Below are positions 25,945 through 35,008 of a DNA stretch of 64,000 bases, in pieces. The notes under the pieces are model-generated. The model worked only from the letters and a program-made list of their open reading frames with translations, did not search any database and was not told where the DNA came from. The number at the start of each line of letters is the position of its first letter. Positions within the stretch are counted from its first letter, which is position 1. Source of the DNA: an uncultured Bacteroidales bacterium (GTDB taxonomy: Bacteria > Bacteroidota > Bacteroidia > Bacteroidales > UBA932); NCBI GenBank assembly GCA_947179325.1, contig CAMXAU010000001.1:1-64000 (forward strand). Reading direction: 5' to 3'. Position numbers and translations under genes: made by a program.

Positions 25945-27210
25945 CTACATTCCTGAAAGCCAAGGCTTAACCATACCGAAAATAACATAGGAAATCACAA
26001 GTGTGACAACGATGTTGAATGCCTGCGCTGTAAGGAAGACCTTCAGAGGGACCCTGTTCTCCTTGCTGAAAATCTCCTTGAACCTTGTCTCAAGGCCGAT
26101 GCAAACAAAGGCTACGCTAAAAAGCGTATTCTGGAATCCTTTTGTAACAGCCCCGACTGCCTTGGCAGTTGCAGTGTCAAAGCAGAAGCTGAACACGAGC
26201 GATGCGAGTATGAATCCAACAACGAATTTAGGGAACCTGTCCCATATGACACCAAGTGTAGGTTTTTCCTCCTGTGTCTTTCCCTGGTAGGACCACATGA
26301 GTGAAATGATAAATGCAGCCACTCCAAGAAGCACATTCTGCGAAGACTTCACAATCACCGCAGTCTGTGCAGCCACATCACCGTTCCCATGGTCTGCAAG
26401 AGTACCGGCCGCGGCCACTGCACCCGTAGTGTCGATTGTCCCTCCGAGCCAAGCGCCTGTAATCTCAGGACTGAGATCCATAAGGCCTGCAAGCCATGGA
26501 AGAAGATACATCATCGGGATAGCGATGATAAGCACCAGCGATATTACATATGACAGCTTCTTGTTGTCTCCCTTGATGACTCCGCATGTCGCAATGGCAG
26601 CAGAGACACCGCAGATTGACACGGCACTTGCCAGCATAGTCCCCATCTCCGGATCCACTTTCATCTTCCTTCCGATCCAGAAAGCGAAATACCAGACAGT
26701 AAACACAACAACAAGAGACTGCACAAGGCCATACGCCCCTGATTTCATCACTTCCCCGAAAAGTATTGTAGACCCGAGGCAGATGATTCCTATCTTTATA
26801 TAGAACTCGCTCTGTATTGCAGCCTTCATCCATTCCGGAACCCTGAAGCAGTTGCTTATCACAAGTCCGAGGATGACAGCAAAGAACACCGACTCAAATC
26901 CGAACTCCTTTACAACAGGTATATTGGCAATCATCTGCGCACAGACTGTCAATGCAAATATCACAAGAAGCGACGGAAGGACGAAGACAATATCCTTAGC
27001 CTTCTTTCCAAGGCAAAGTGAAGTCAGCACAGTCAGGAGATATATGAAGACAAACATATATACTGCCGAAAGCCAGTCTGAACCAGTAATGAGAGATTTA
27101 GGCATCTTTGGCATTGCAGACGGAAAGATTGCAGCCAATGCAAGAATGATAGCACCTGCGAAGACAATTATCCAGTCCTCGGAAGTGAACTGTTTAAGCC
27201 ATTTTTTCAT
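25945..27210 (-). CDS. YeiH/UPF0324 family membrane transporter (putative sulfate exporter)
   Basis: The 421-residue protein has about ten hydrophobic segments with family phrases WMKAAIQSEFYIKIGIICLGSTILF, SICGVSAAIATCGVIKGDN and GAWLGGTIDTTGAVAAAG. This is the UPF0324/YeiH group, annotated as putative sulfate or sulfonate exporters, with few members tested. It starts MKKWLKQFTSEDW, a cytosolic N-terminus before the first membrane helix. The CotH gene begins two bases after its stop, so the pair is very likely cotranscribed, although I know of no functional link. Confidence 0.85.
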   Translation of the reverse strand: MKKWLKQFTSEDWIIVFAGAIILALAAIFPSAMPKMPKSLITGSDWLSAVYMFVFIYLLTVLTSLCLGKKAKDIVFVLPSLLVIFALTVCAQMIANIPVVKEFGFESVFFAVILGLVISNCFRVPEWMKAAIQSEFYIKIGIICLGSTILFGEVMKSGAYGLVQSLVVVFTVWYFAFWIGRKMKVDPEMGTMLASAVSICGVSAAIATCGVIKGDNKKLSYVISLVLIIAIPMMYLLPWLAGLMDLSPEITGAWLGGTIDTTGAVAAAGTLADHGNGDVAAQTAVIVKSSQNVLLGVAAFIISLMWSYQGKTQEEKPTLGVIWDRFPKFVVGFILASLVFSFCFDTATAKAVGAVTKGFQNTLFSVAFVCIGLETRFKEIFSKENRVPLKVFLTAQAFNIVVTLVISYVIFGMVKPWLSGM

Positions 27211-27310
27211 TTTAAGTCTGTTTTGGTTTTAGTACAAAATTCGGCCAAAGTTATAGACTTTTGAAATGAAATGCAAATCACCGGCATCACAGCGCATCTG
27301 ATGCTTAATA

Positions 27311-27820
27311 TTATAGAGAGAGCCTGAAAATCTCCGAAACCTTGACAAAGCCGCGCTTCTCAAAGAACTGATGTGCGGCATGGTTATCCTTTCCAGACTC
27401 CAGATAAATATCTGAGATTCCCATTGAATGCAGCCAGGCGACAGCCTCCTCAAGCAGACGGCCTCCAATCCCGCTTCCGCGCACTCCCGGCTTGACAAGC
27501 ACGTCACAGACCATTCCGAAAGGTTCCGCCCCGTCCTCTTCAATGTCAGCGACACAGAAGCCGACAATCTCATCACCCTCAACAGCCTTATATACTACAG
27601 CATCGTCCGAGCACATCTTCCCGGATATATATTTGAGCCACATCCTGCGTCCATCCGGAGAGGGAGAGAGGACAATATTCCCGTTATCCCCTTTTTCCGC
27701 AACACCGACACCCATCTGAAGCTCCCCATGGGAGATATACTCGCTGTTCTCTGTGATATGCCCCATAAATATGTCTGCAAGGACCTCCCTGTCTGCCTCC
27801 TGCGCTACCTTTATATCCAT
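27311..27820 (-). CDS. GNAT family N-acetyltransferase
   Basis: The product has 169 residues, the usual GNAT size. Motif A is clear: MVCDVLVKPGVRGSGIGGRLLEEAVAWL contains the acetyl-CoA-binding R-x-x-G-x-G/A loop. It is followed by MGISDIYLESGKDNHAAHQFFEKRGFVKV. The substrate (small amine or protein N-terminus) cannot be told. It begins two bases after the stop of the upstream membrane-protein gene, so it is the last member of the rhamnosidase operon. A 100-bp gap separates it from the YeiH-like gene. Confidence 0.88.
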   Translation of the reverse strand: MDIKVAQEADREVLADIFMGHITENSEYISHGELQMGVGVAEKGDNGNIVLSPSPDGRRMWLKYISGKMCSDDAVVYKAVEGDEIVGFCVADIEEDGAEPFGMVCDVLVKPGVRGSGIGGRLLEEAVAWLHSMGISDIYLESGKDNHAAHQFFEKRGFVKVSEIFRLSL

Positions 27821-27822
27821 AA

Positions 27823-29475
27823 CTAAACCAAAGCTTTTACCTTGTGATATATCCTCTTTATCATGTTTGCAAACACAAGCAGTATACCGAAGATCGTAAC
27901 AGCCGCGACAACGCAGAGGAAAATCGCGGCAAAACGGTTGTTCTCCATTCCGAAATATGTAAGGAAAGGCATCTCCGACTTCTGGAAAAACAATTCAAAA
28001 GTAGATGCAACCGAAATCAGGGCCAGGATGAAATTCAATATGAAATCCGACTTCATGGCCTTGTAGTCACTGATGTTATGCAAGCTGTTGTCCACAACCT
28101 CCATAAGGTTATTGAGAACCTCCGTATCCCTTGCAAGGTCAAGGCGTCTTGTCGTCCTGTCAAACATGACCTTATGCGACATGAACCGTGAATATTTCAC
28201 AACATCCAGCTGAAGCTCAAGCCTTGACAGCCTGACACTCAATGCAGCATTGTGTGCAATCAGCTCGGAAGATGATACCTTCTCAACACCGAGTGTAGCC
28301 TGTATAAGCTGGTCCTTGGCATAGCTTATCACAAATTTCTTTGCAAGGACCATCTCAAGGATCAGGAGATATTCAGGCCATGACACATCATATCTGTTCC
28401 TCTCACGCAGATGCTCCTCCCAATCGACAGGGGAATCCGCCCCCCTGCGTCCATATGTGCCTATCACGGTGCAAACATTGTTGTTGACAAGCACCAGGTC
28501 ATCTGTATCAATCGCGATATTCTCTCCGCACACCTCATCATATGCCGCCGGATCACGGTAAGGCCACTCTTCCGGGTACATTGTCATCAGGCCTATCAGC
28601 TCCGGCTTATGGAAGTCCCTGATATGGTTCACTATATCAGCCTCAGACAGCCGCATTTTCCTGCTCTTGCCGAACAGGTCCCCTGGCTGGCCGTTTTCCA
28701 TGACCGGATGCATCACGTCCTCCCATATGTCAACCATTGCATAATGGAAGTCATCCATGGTGCCATCCATATACAAGGCTGCATTCTTGCGGTACAGTCT
28801 CCGGTGCTCCTGGCTGATTCCCGGCTTATAGGCAGTGCAATGCTTCATGACGAAATGCCTATACCGGATACTTATCTTGTCAAACACACGTCCTACGCCA
28901 TCGATAGCCATTGATTCATGGCTGTCTTCCAGAAGATTGCCGCTGCAGTCAAGCCGCAACCCGGAGACAGCAAGGTCATTGACTTCTGAATTAATGTCAG
29001 TCTCGGACTTGCCTTTATTCCTGCTCCAGTGCTCCGCGCTCAGATGCATTGACAGAAGTGCTATTATGTGGTCTGTAGAGACTGGCTCCGAGATGCGGCA
29101 CAGATTGTCGCTTCCATCAAAAACAAATCTGTATGAAATAGATACAGCATGTCCGAAAAGCACAGACATCTTGACTTTAACATGTCCTGAAAGCGTAACC
29201 GGATAAGGTCTCTTCAAGGGAAGGCTGAAATCGAATCCCCCAAGCTCATATCTCATGATATTGCCTGCATCACGTTTGCCAAGATTGAAGATAAGGCTGT
29301 CTATGCCATTCTCCACAGGCTTCATGAACCCCTTTGAGACAGCATCCGCCGGTTCCCTGAAATCCTTGATGCCGTCTATGGCGAACAGCTGCAGCATCAC
29401 CACGGAGAATCCCGGATATTTAAGTCCGTGCCCATCCTGCGAGCAGCAATAGTCAAATTGTCTTGAATCAGTCAT
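27823..29475 (-). CDS. Unknown protein with two C-terminal membrane helices (CorA-like topology)
   Basis: I do not recognise a family for this 550-residue protein. The first 400 residues look soluble and mixed alpha/beta. Residues 410-470 form a long helical region with regularly spaced charges (LSVRLSRLELQLDVVKYS, then LDLARDTEVLNNLMEVVDNSLH). Two membrane helices follow near 477-497 and 517-540, ending in a basic tail. A long helix leading into two closing helices is the layout of CorA-type channels, but no GMN motif is present, so ion transport is only a possibility. It starts four bases after the rhamnosidase stop and ends two bases before the acetyltransferase start. Confidence 0.6.
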   Translation of the reverse strand: MTDSRQFDYCCSQDGHGLKYPGFSVVMLQLFAIDGIKDFREPADAVSKGFMKPVENGIDSLIFNLGKRDAGNIMRYELGGFDFSLPLKRPYPVTLSGHVKVKMSVLFGHAVSISYRFVFDGSDNLCRISEPVSTDHIIALLSMHLSAEHWSRNKGKSETDINSEVNDLAVSGLRLDCSGNLLEDSHESMAIDGVGRVFDKISIRYRHFVMKHCTAYKPGISQEHRRLYRKNAALYMDGTMDDFHYAMVDIWEDVMHPVMENGQPGDLFGKSRKMRLSEADIVNHIRDFHKPELIGLMTMYPEEWPYRDPAAYDEVCGENIAIDTDDLVLVNNNVCTVIGTYGRRGADSPVDWEEHLRERNRYDVSWPEYLLILEMVLAKKFVISYAKDQLIQATLGVEKVSSSELIAHNAALSVRLSRLELQLDVVKYSRFMSHKVMFDRTTRRLDLARDTEVLNNLMEVVDNSLHNISDYKAMKSDFILNFILALISVASTFELFFQKSEMPFLTYFGMENNRFAAIFLCVVAAVTIFGILLVFANMIKRIYHKVKALV

Positions 29476-29479
29476 GGAA

Positions 29480-32137
29480 TCACTGTTTGCAATCGATTAT
29501 ACGGAAAGTCATGTCATGGGTTCCGGAGCAAAGCTCCATGCTCCTACCCGCTCCTTCAACATGCCCTGGAAGCATAAGGGTAGCTGTACATCCAGCAGGA
29601 ACCTCAACATGGTACCTGGCTTTTCCTTTACTGAGCTTCCATGAAACTGAAATCCTGCCATATGGCGATACATGGCCGGCAGACAGTTTCTCCGGACCAA
29701 GAAATGCGGGCGTCAGGACTATATGCCTGAATCCAGGCCGTGAAGAATCTGGCCTTATACCGGCAAGTCCCCTGAAAAACCATCCACCGATGTCACCGAA
29801 CATCATATGGTTGTCAGAGATATCCCTCGGAGCATTCAGGTCCCAGTTTTCAAGAAGCGTAGTGGCGTCTCCATTCACAATCCAGTTTCCCCAGGAAGGA
29901 TATGTATCCTGCACTGCAAGTCTGTAGGCCGTCTCATGATAGCCATTCTCACTCAAGGCATTAAGGACAGCCCTTGCGCCAAGTACACCTACATCTATGT
30001 GGTATCCCTTCGCCTCTACATCTGCTGCAAGGTTTGCAGCAACAGCCGCCTTGACATCCTGCGGTGCGACTCCCCAATAGAGAGGCACACTCAGTTCCGT
30101 CTGAGTGCCAGAGGCATAAATCCCTTTCTCCCTGTCCAGGTATTTATCATTGATTGCATTGCATATCTTATCTGCAAGCGACGAATAATATCGGAAATCC
30201 TCTTCTTTTCCAAGCAGCATGGCTGCCTTTGAGAGGATCGTGGCATCGACGAAGAAATATACCGACGAAGTCAACTCCAGGGAAGAACGCGACTTTACAG
30301 GCACCCAGTCTCCACGCCCCCACGAAGAAAGTCCGTCAGGACTGTTCCTGTCCACATAGTCTACATACCTCTTTATATTTTCATAGCAGTCCTCCAGAGG
30401 TTTGACATCGCCATAGAATGTATATAGTGTCCATGGGATTATGGCTATCGTACTGGTCCAGTCAAGCCCATTGTCTGTGCCATATCCCCAGCCTCCGGTA
30501 GGGATGATATCCGGAAGTACACCGTCAGCCCTCTGCTCGTCCCTGTGGTCTGCCATCCATTTCTCGTAGACAGTGATGGCATCGAAATTATACAGGCCAG
30601 TCTCTATTGCGAGATGGCCGTCACCGGTCCATCCGTTCTTCTCCCTCTGCGGACAGTCCGTAGGATAGCCCATGAGGTTTGACAGATATGACATATTCGT
30701 TGCCTTCCACAGCCTGTTGACTATATCTTCAGATGTCTCAAGCTCTCCCGCCGGCTCCACATCGCTATGCATGAAATATGCGGTAAGATTGTCTGCATTC
30801 AGTTCCATAGGCCTGTCCGTCACAACTTCCACATACCGGAATCCCTTATAGTTGAATCTCGGCATGAATTCGTCCTCACCATTTCCGCTCAATGTTACTA
30901 TGTCTGTCTGGAAAAAGTCATTCCCGTTCTTCGGCCTGAAATACACATCAATATTAGACTGGTCCGCATGTCCGTCCGGATGCAGCCTCTCAGTGTGTAT
31001 CAGCCTTATCTTTGTACCCTCCTCACCGGCAAGCCTGAGCCTTGTCACGCCTGACATGTTCTGGCCAAAATCATAAAGCCAGCTGTTTCCATCCAATTTC
31101 CTGACACTCCTGGCCTTGTATTCAGTGACATTTCTTATTGGCACTGCTTTCTGGGCCGTCACATTTCCGGAAGGGGCATCGCGTACAACAGCCCTGCACC
31201 ATGCAGAGTCGTCAAATCCAGGCTCCGCCCATCCGTCAATCCCAAGACGCGCATCATAATGCTCGGAGGTATATATGCTGTTGAATACAAGCGGTCCATA
31301 TCCTGTTTTCCAGTCATCTCCGGAAACTACAGTCATGACATCTCCGCCCAGCCCGCATATTCTGAGGTCCAGGCAGAATGCCGGACGGTTTCTCCAAGGT
31401 GCCCTGTCAAAATCCCACACAGCACCGGACTGATGGTTATACCAGCCATTCCCAAGCAGGACACCGACTGCATTCCTTCCTTCGTGAAGATAGTCTGTAA
31501 CATCGTATGCCACATACAGGTTTCTCCTGTCAAACCTCGTGTAGAGAGGATCCAGGCGGTGGTCGCCTACCTTCCTGCCATTGATATAGAGTTCATATAG
31601 ACCTGCCGCAGAAATATATGCCATCGCATGTTTCACTCCAGCCTCTGCCATAAATTCTTTCCTGAAATATGGAGCAGGACAGAATTCAATGTCTTTCCCG
31701 TCACTTATCCATTGGCCCTGCCAGTTCTCCATGCCCATCATCCCGGTCTCGAAATAGGCGGCATCCGAAGCAGTCTCCCTGCCGTCTTTGTCCCAGGCAA
31801 TGACTTTCCACCAATATCCTGTAAAAGGCTCAAGGGCTTTTCCTGAATACCTTACAAGCATGTCAGCGCCCAAGATTTTCCCTGTGTCCCATACATCTCC
31901 ATCATCATTGGAGACAGCTTCACTGTCTTTACCGACAATTATCCTGTACGCTGCCTGGACTGCACCTTTCCGGCTGTCCTCCAATTGCCAGGAGAGCCTG
32001 GGGGCGACGTCATCTATCCCTACTGGATTATACAGGTGTTCGCACTTAAGTCCGGACAGACGGACATTGACGGCATTGACGGCTGACCATGTTACAAGGA
32101 AAAGGATTACAAGAAGTGTCTTAAGATATCGTTTCAT
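29480..32137 (-). CDS. GH78 alpha-L-rhamnosidase
   Basis: The ATG at 32137 gives 885 residues with the signal MKRYLKTLLVILFLVTWSAVNA; an upstream in-frame ATG would add 24 residues that mask this signal. Family parts in order are: an Ig-like N-terminal domain (VAPRLSWQLEDSRKGAVQAAYRI), a Bac_rhamnosid_N region (AYISAAGLYELYINGRKVGD), a concanavalin-like region (YDFGQNMSGVTRLRL), the (alpha/alpha)6 catalytic barrel with DCPQREKNGWTGDG that holds the acidic catalytic residues, and a C-terminal beta domain. It should release terminal alpha-L-rhamnose from plant or bacterial glycans in the periplasm or at the surface. No SusC/SusD pair sits in this operon. Confidence 0.93.
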   Translation of the reverse strand: MKRYLKTLLVILFLVTWSAVNAVNVRLSGLKCEHLYNPVGIDDVAPRLSWQLEDSRKGAVQAAYRIIVGKDSEAVSNDDGDVWDTGKILGADMLVRYSGKALEPFTGYWWKVIAWDKDGRETASDAAYFETGMMGMENWQGQWISDGKDIEFCPAPYFRKEFMAEAGVKHAMAYISAAGLYELYINGRKVGDHRLDPLYTRFDRRNLYVAYDVTDYLHEGRNAVGVLLGNGWYNHQSGAVWDFDRAPWRNRPAFCLDLRICGLGGDVMTVVSGDDWKTGYGPLVFNSIYTSEHYDARLGIDGWAEPGFDDSAWCRAVVRDAPSGNVTAQKAVPIRNVTEYKARSVRKLDGNSWLYDFGQNMSGVTRLRLAGEEGTKIRLIHTERLHPDGHADQSNIDVYFRPKNGNDFFQTDIVTLSGNGEDEFMPRFNYKGFRYVEVVTDRPMELNADNLTAYFMHSDVEPAGELETSEDIVNRLWKATNMSYLSNLMGYPTDCPQREKNGWTGDGHLAIETGLYNFDAITVYEKWMADHRDEQRADGVLPDIIPTGGWGYGTDNGLDWTSTIAIIPWTLYTFYGDVKPLEDCYENIKRYVDYVDRNSPDGLSSWGRGDWVPVKSRSSLELTSSVYFFVDATILSKAAMLLGKEEDFRYYSSLADKICNAINDKYLDREKGIYASGTQTELSVPLYWGVAPQDVKAAVAANLAADVEAKGYHIDVGVLGARAVLNALSENGYHETAYRLAVQDTYPSWGNWIVNGDATTLLENWDLNAPRDISDNHMMFGDIGGWFFRGLAGIRPDSSRPGFRHIVLTPAFLGPEKLSAGHVSPYGRISVSWKLSKGKARYHVEVPAGCTATLMLPGHVEGAGRSMELCSGTHDMTFRIIDCKQ

Positions 32138-32178
32138 ATCTGCAAATATATATATTTTTATAATTGCAGTTCTTGTTT

Positions 32179-32643
32179 TCAATAGCTGGATGTTGAAAAT
32201 GCCACACACTTTATCAAGCCGTCCTTGACGAGGAAGCAGACTCGTTCATCAAACTCAATATAAGCAACACAATACCAATCCTTTTCATACCAGTCCATAT
32301 AATATGGATTCAACGGTGCTATGACGGAGAATTCGTCATCTACCCTCACATTCTGCTCAAGGCCATATAAGGTAATAGTATATTTACTGTCGGTTATTGA
32401 AAATTCGACAAAACGGCTATCATTGAACACTAAATGACTGCCGGCATAATAATACCATTCATCGACACCATTGTCACCGGAATCATAATATTTATATCTA
32501 TCAGGCTCACCGAATTTGGATATCACCTCGGACTTTGTCATCTCTGTGAACACGCCTACGCCGTTTACAGACACCTGGGCACTGGCGCTGAGACATGCAA
32601 ACACCAGTGACACTAAAATTGATATTGCTGTTCTTGTTTCCAT
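32179..32643 (-). CDS. Secreted protein with a BamE/SmpA-like motif
   Basis: The 154-residue product starts METRTAISILVSLVFACLSASAQ, a Sec signal cut after SAQ. The mature part opens with MTKSEVISKFGEPDRYKYY, which resembles the helix-loop of BamE/SmpA-type small domains (T-x-x-x-V-x-x-x-x-G-x-P). Beta strands rich in Tyr and Asp follow. The function is not known; such domains often mediate envelope protein contacts. It lies 41 bp upstream of the rhamnosidase and its start overlaps the end of a short lipoprotein frame, so it belongs to the same transcript. Confidence 0.65.
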   Translation of the reverse strand: METRTAISILVSLVFACLSASAQVSVNGVGVFTEMTKSEVISKFGEPDRYKYYDSGDNGVDEWYYYAGSHLVFNDSRFVEFSITDSKYTITLYGLEQNVRVDDEFSVIAPLNPYYMDWYEKDWYCVAYIEFDERVCFLVKDGLIKCVAFSTSSY

Positions 32644-32792
32644 AAAATATTTATTAACAACAGATTGCACTCCGGAATCATTATGCTGCTATAGTCTTCA
32701 TTTACATTATCCAGTTCCATTGAAGGAAAAGCTGCACGCTCTGTACATGAAAGAAAGGTGCACATCAGAAACAGAGAAAGACAACGTTTCAT
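32613..32792 (-). CDS. Possible 59-residue lipoprotein at the head of the rhamnosidase operon
   Basis: The frame from the ATG at 32792 begins MKRCLSLFLMCTFLSC, a good short lipoprotein signal with lipid Cys16, and ends after 59 residues at 32613. A strong Bacteroides-type promoter (32819-32848) points straight at it, with the -7 box 26 nt before the ATG. Its 3' end overlaps the next gene by 31 bases. The mature part is short and shows no domain. It could be a real small lipoprotein, a decayed gene, or a leader peptide. Confidence 0.45.
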   Translation of the reverse strand: MKRCLSLFLMCTFLSCTERAAFPSMELDNVNEDYSSIMIPECNLLLINILWKQEQQYQF

Positions 32793-32818
32793 GAGTATCA
32801 GTTTTAGTGGCTGTCTGG

Positions 32819-32848
32819 CAAATATAGTAAAGTTACAGAGATATGCAA
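32819..32848 (-). promoter_or_regulatory. Promoter of the rhamnosidase operon
   Basis: On the minus strand TTG (32846-32848), a 19-bp spacer and TATATTTG (32819-32826) match the Bacteroides TTG-N19-TAnnTTTG consensus exactly. It would drive the small lipoprotein frame and the four genes behind it. Confidence 0.6.
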
Positions 32849-32980
32849 GCAAATAATTGCAGTCCATGAGAATCAACTGCCCCGGAAACCATCCTGGACA
32901 CGACATTGGAGACATCAGGAGAGGGCAGATTGCCATAATTTGATTAAATTTGCATTTTGTGACACACTAAAAGCAGATAT

Positions 32981-33643
32981 ATGTCAATCATAAATGAAGC
33001 AAATGCATCATGCAGCCAGTGCGGCAGCCCAAGCACAATCAAGATATACAAAAGCATCAATGTCTCTGACAACCCCGAATTGAAGGACAAGGTAAAGGAT
33101 GGCTCGCTCTTCCTCTGGGAATGTCCTCATTGCGGAAAGGTCAACCTTGCAAGATACGAGACCCTGTACCACGACCCGGTGAAGAAACTCATGGTATGGA
33201 TGCTTACCGGAAATGACGTCTCTGAGACACAGATGCATGCTATCTCCAACCATACAAAGGCAATGGGAGGATACACATTAAGGATTGTGACAGATACCGG
33301 AAGCCTTATGGAGAAAGTGCTTGTCAAGGATGCCGGGCTTGAAGACACTGCCGTGGAGATGTGCAAATATGTCACAAAGATGGAAATGGCCTCAAAGCTT
33401 GGTGACAATACCAGGGCTGCGGAGCTATTCTCTTCCACATTCCATTTCTACAGGACAGAAGGCGAAGGTGATGACAGACTGCTGACATTCATGTATCCGC
33501 TTGAAGGAAAGATGCTCGGAATCAACATCGGGATAAATGTCTACTATGATTGCATCGGAATACTTGAACGCAATCCGCATGCAAAGCCAGATGAAGGATT
33601 CATCAAGATAGATTCATCATGGGTTGACTCGATAATCCGGTAG
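32981..33643 (+). CDS. CpXC domain protein
   Basis: The 220-residue protein has two CxxC knuckles, CSQC at 11-14 and CPHC at 48-51 in LFLWECPHCGKVN. This is the defining arrangement of the CpXC domain (a predicted zinc-binding module). The rest is mixed alpha/beta with no catalytic signature. It is cytoplasmic, as no signal is present. A TAAATTTG word (32945-32952) lies 28 bp upstream and may be its -7 box. The gene is monocistronic and ends in a shared terminator with galK. Biological role unknown. Confidence 0.8.
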   Translation: MSIINEANASCSQCGSPSTIKIYKSINVSDNPELKDKVKDGSLFLWECPHCGKVNLARYETLYHDPVKKLMVWMLTGNDVSETQMHAISNHTKAMGGYTLRIVTDTGSLMEKVLVKDAGLEDTAVEMCKYVTKMEMASKLGDNTRAAELFSSTFHFYRTEGEGDDRLLTFMYPLEGKMLGINIGINVYYDCIGILERNPHAKPDEGFIKIDSSWVDSIIR

Positions 33644-33648
33644 TAATA

Positions 33649-33688
33649 AAAGCCGTCCACAGAAACGGAAGTTTCCATGGACGGCTTT
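33649..33688. terminator. Bidirectional terminator between the CpXC gene and galK
   Basis: AAAGCCGTCCA (33649-33659) pairs perfectly with TGGACGGCTTT (33678-33688). The arms end in A/T runs on both sides, and the two flanking genes converge on it. This is a standard hairpin terminator that works in both directions. Confidence 0.85.
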
Positions 33689-33711
33689 ATGGTTACATAC
33701 GATACAGCAGG

Positions 33712-34848
33712 CTACTCCAGCTTGCGTGCACCGTCGCTGATGACAACATCTATCACGATTGGCTCATGGCCATATTTTGCAGCGAACTCTTTCTTTGCCG
33801 TCTCGATGAACTGCTCATAGAGTCCCTCCTTGACAAGGTTGATTGTACAGCCGCCGAAGCCGCCTCCCATGATACGGCATCCTGTAACACCGCATTTCTC
33901 TGCAACCTCCGCAAGGAAATCAAGCTCTTCGCACGACACTTCATAGTCCCTGGACATTCCCCAGTGAGTCTCGTACATACGCTTCCCGACAGTCTCGTAG
34001 TCACCTTTTGCAAGTGCATCGCAGACATCAAGGACACGTTTCTCCTCACCTATCACATAGCGTGCACGCATATAGTCCTCCTCAGAAATCTGGTCCTTTA
34101 CAGCCTCAAGCTGCTCCATTGAAGCACCGCGGAGGAACTCCTGTCCAAGCACCTTTGCGACACGCTCACAAGATGCACGGCGGTCATTGTAAGGTGAGCC
34201 AACAAGTTCATGCTTCACACATGAATTGAGAAGCACAAGCCTATAGCCATGCTGACCAGGGTCAAACGGGAAATACTCGAACTCCATAGAACGACAGTCA
34301 AGACGCATGAGGTTGCCCTTCTTTCCGAACACTGAAGCGAACTGGTCCATGATTCCGCAGTTAACGCCGCAATAGTTGTGCTCCGTGCTCTGTCCTATTC
34401 TTGCAAGCTCGAATTTGTCGATTCCAAGCTCGAAAAGATAATTGAGTGCAAATGCAAAAGTGCTCTCAAGGGCTGCGGATGATGACATTCCTGCACCAAG
34501 TGGAACATCTCCGGCAAAAACGGTGTTGAATCCTGAGATCTTGCCACCCCTCTTGATGATTTCGCGGCACACACCGAAGATATAACACGCCCAGCTCTGC
34601 TCTGGCTTGTCCTCTTCATTCAGCCCGAATTCGCAATATTCATCAAGGTCAAGCGCGAAAGCACAGACCTTGTCCTTGCCATTCAGCTGGATTTCAGCTA
34701 TCATTCCCTTGTCAATCGCTCCTGGGAACACGAAGCCGCCATTGTAGTCAGTGTGCTCACCTATCAGGTTAATACGTCCTGCCGAAGCAAAAAAGTCGCC
34801 CTCTGCATTGAAGAGACTCTTGAATTTCTCAGCTATCTTAGCCTTCAT
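33712..34848 (-). CDS. galK: Galactokinase
   Basis: GalK phosphorylates alpha-D-galactose at C1 with ATP, the first committed Leloir step. The 378-residue length is typical of the GHMP family enzyme. Motifs are GRINLIGEHTDYNGGFVFP (signature 1), GDVPLGAGMSSSAALE (ATP-binding GLSSSA loop), GVNCGIMDQFASVFG carrying the catalytic Asp, and GCRIMGGGFGGCTINLV near the C-terminus. It is cytoplasmic. No other gal gene is adjacent; galM lies at 6644-7696. The promoter upstream has the same TAACTTTG -7 box as galM. Confidence 0.97.
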   Translation of the reverse strand: MKAKIAEKFKSLFNAEGDFFASAGRINLIGEHTDYNGGFVFPGAIDKGMIAEIQLNGKDKVCAFALDLDEYCEFGLNEEDKPEQSWACYIFGVCREIIKRGGKISGFNTVFAGDVPLGAGMSSSAALESTFAFALNYLFELGIDKFELARIGQSTEHNYCGVNCGIMDQFASVFGKKGNLMRLDCRSMEFEYFPFDPGQHGYRLVLLNSCVKHELVGSPYNDRRASCERVAKVLGQEFLRGASMEQLEAVKDQISEEDYMRARYVIGEEKRVLDVCDALAKGDYETVGKRMYETHWGMSRDYEVSCEELDFLAEVAEKCGVTGCRIMGGGFGGCTINLVKEGLYEQFIETAKKEFAAKYGHEPIVIDVVISDGARKLE

Positions 34849-34935
34849 TTCCTTTTTATTTTTATTGGTTATCGATTCCAGCCAATATCTGTCCGTATTT
34901 CATACGCCACTGCGATACGGCCATTTTTCCGGCTC

Positions 34936-34965
34936 CAAAGTTATCAAATACTATTGACAAATCAA
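34936..34965 (-). promoter_or_regulatory. Candidate promoter of galK
   Basis: On the minus strand TTG (34963-34965), a 19-bp spacer and TAACTTTG (34936-34943) match the Bacteroides consensus. The leader to the start at 34848 would be about 80 nt. Confidence 0.55.
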
Positions 34966-35008
34966 CTTCCACCACAAATTAATTCTGCAACATTTTTCTC
35001 AATAAATT

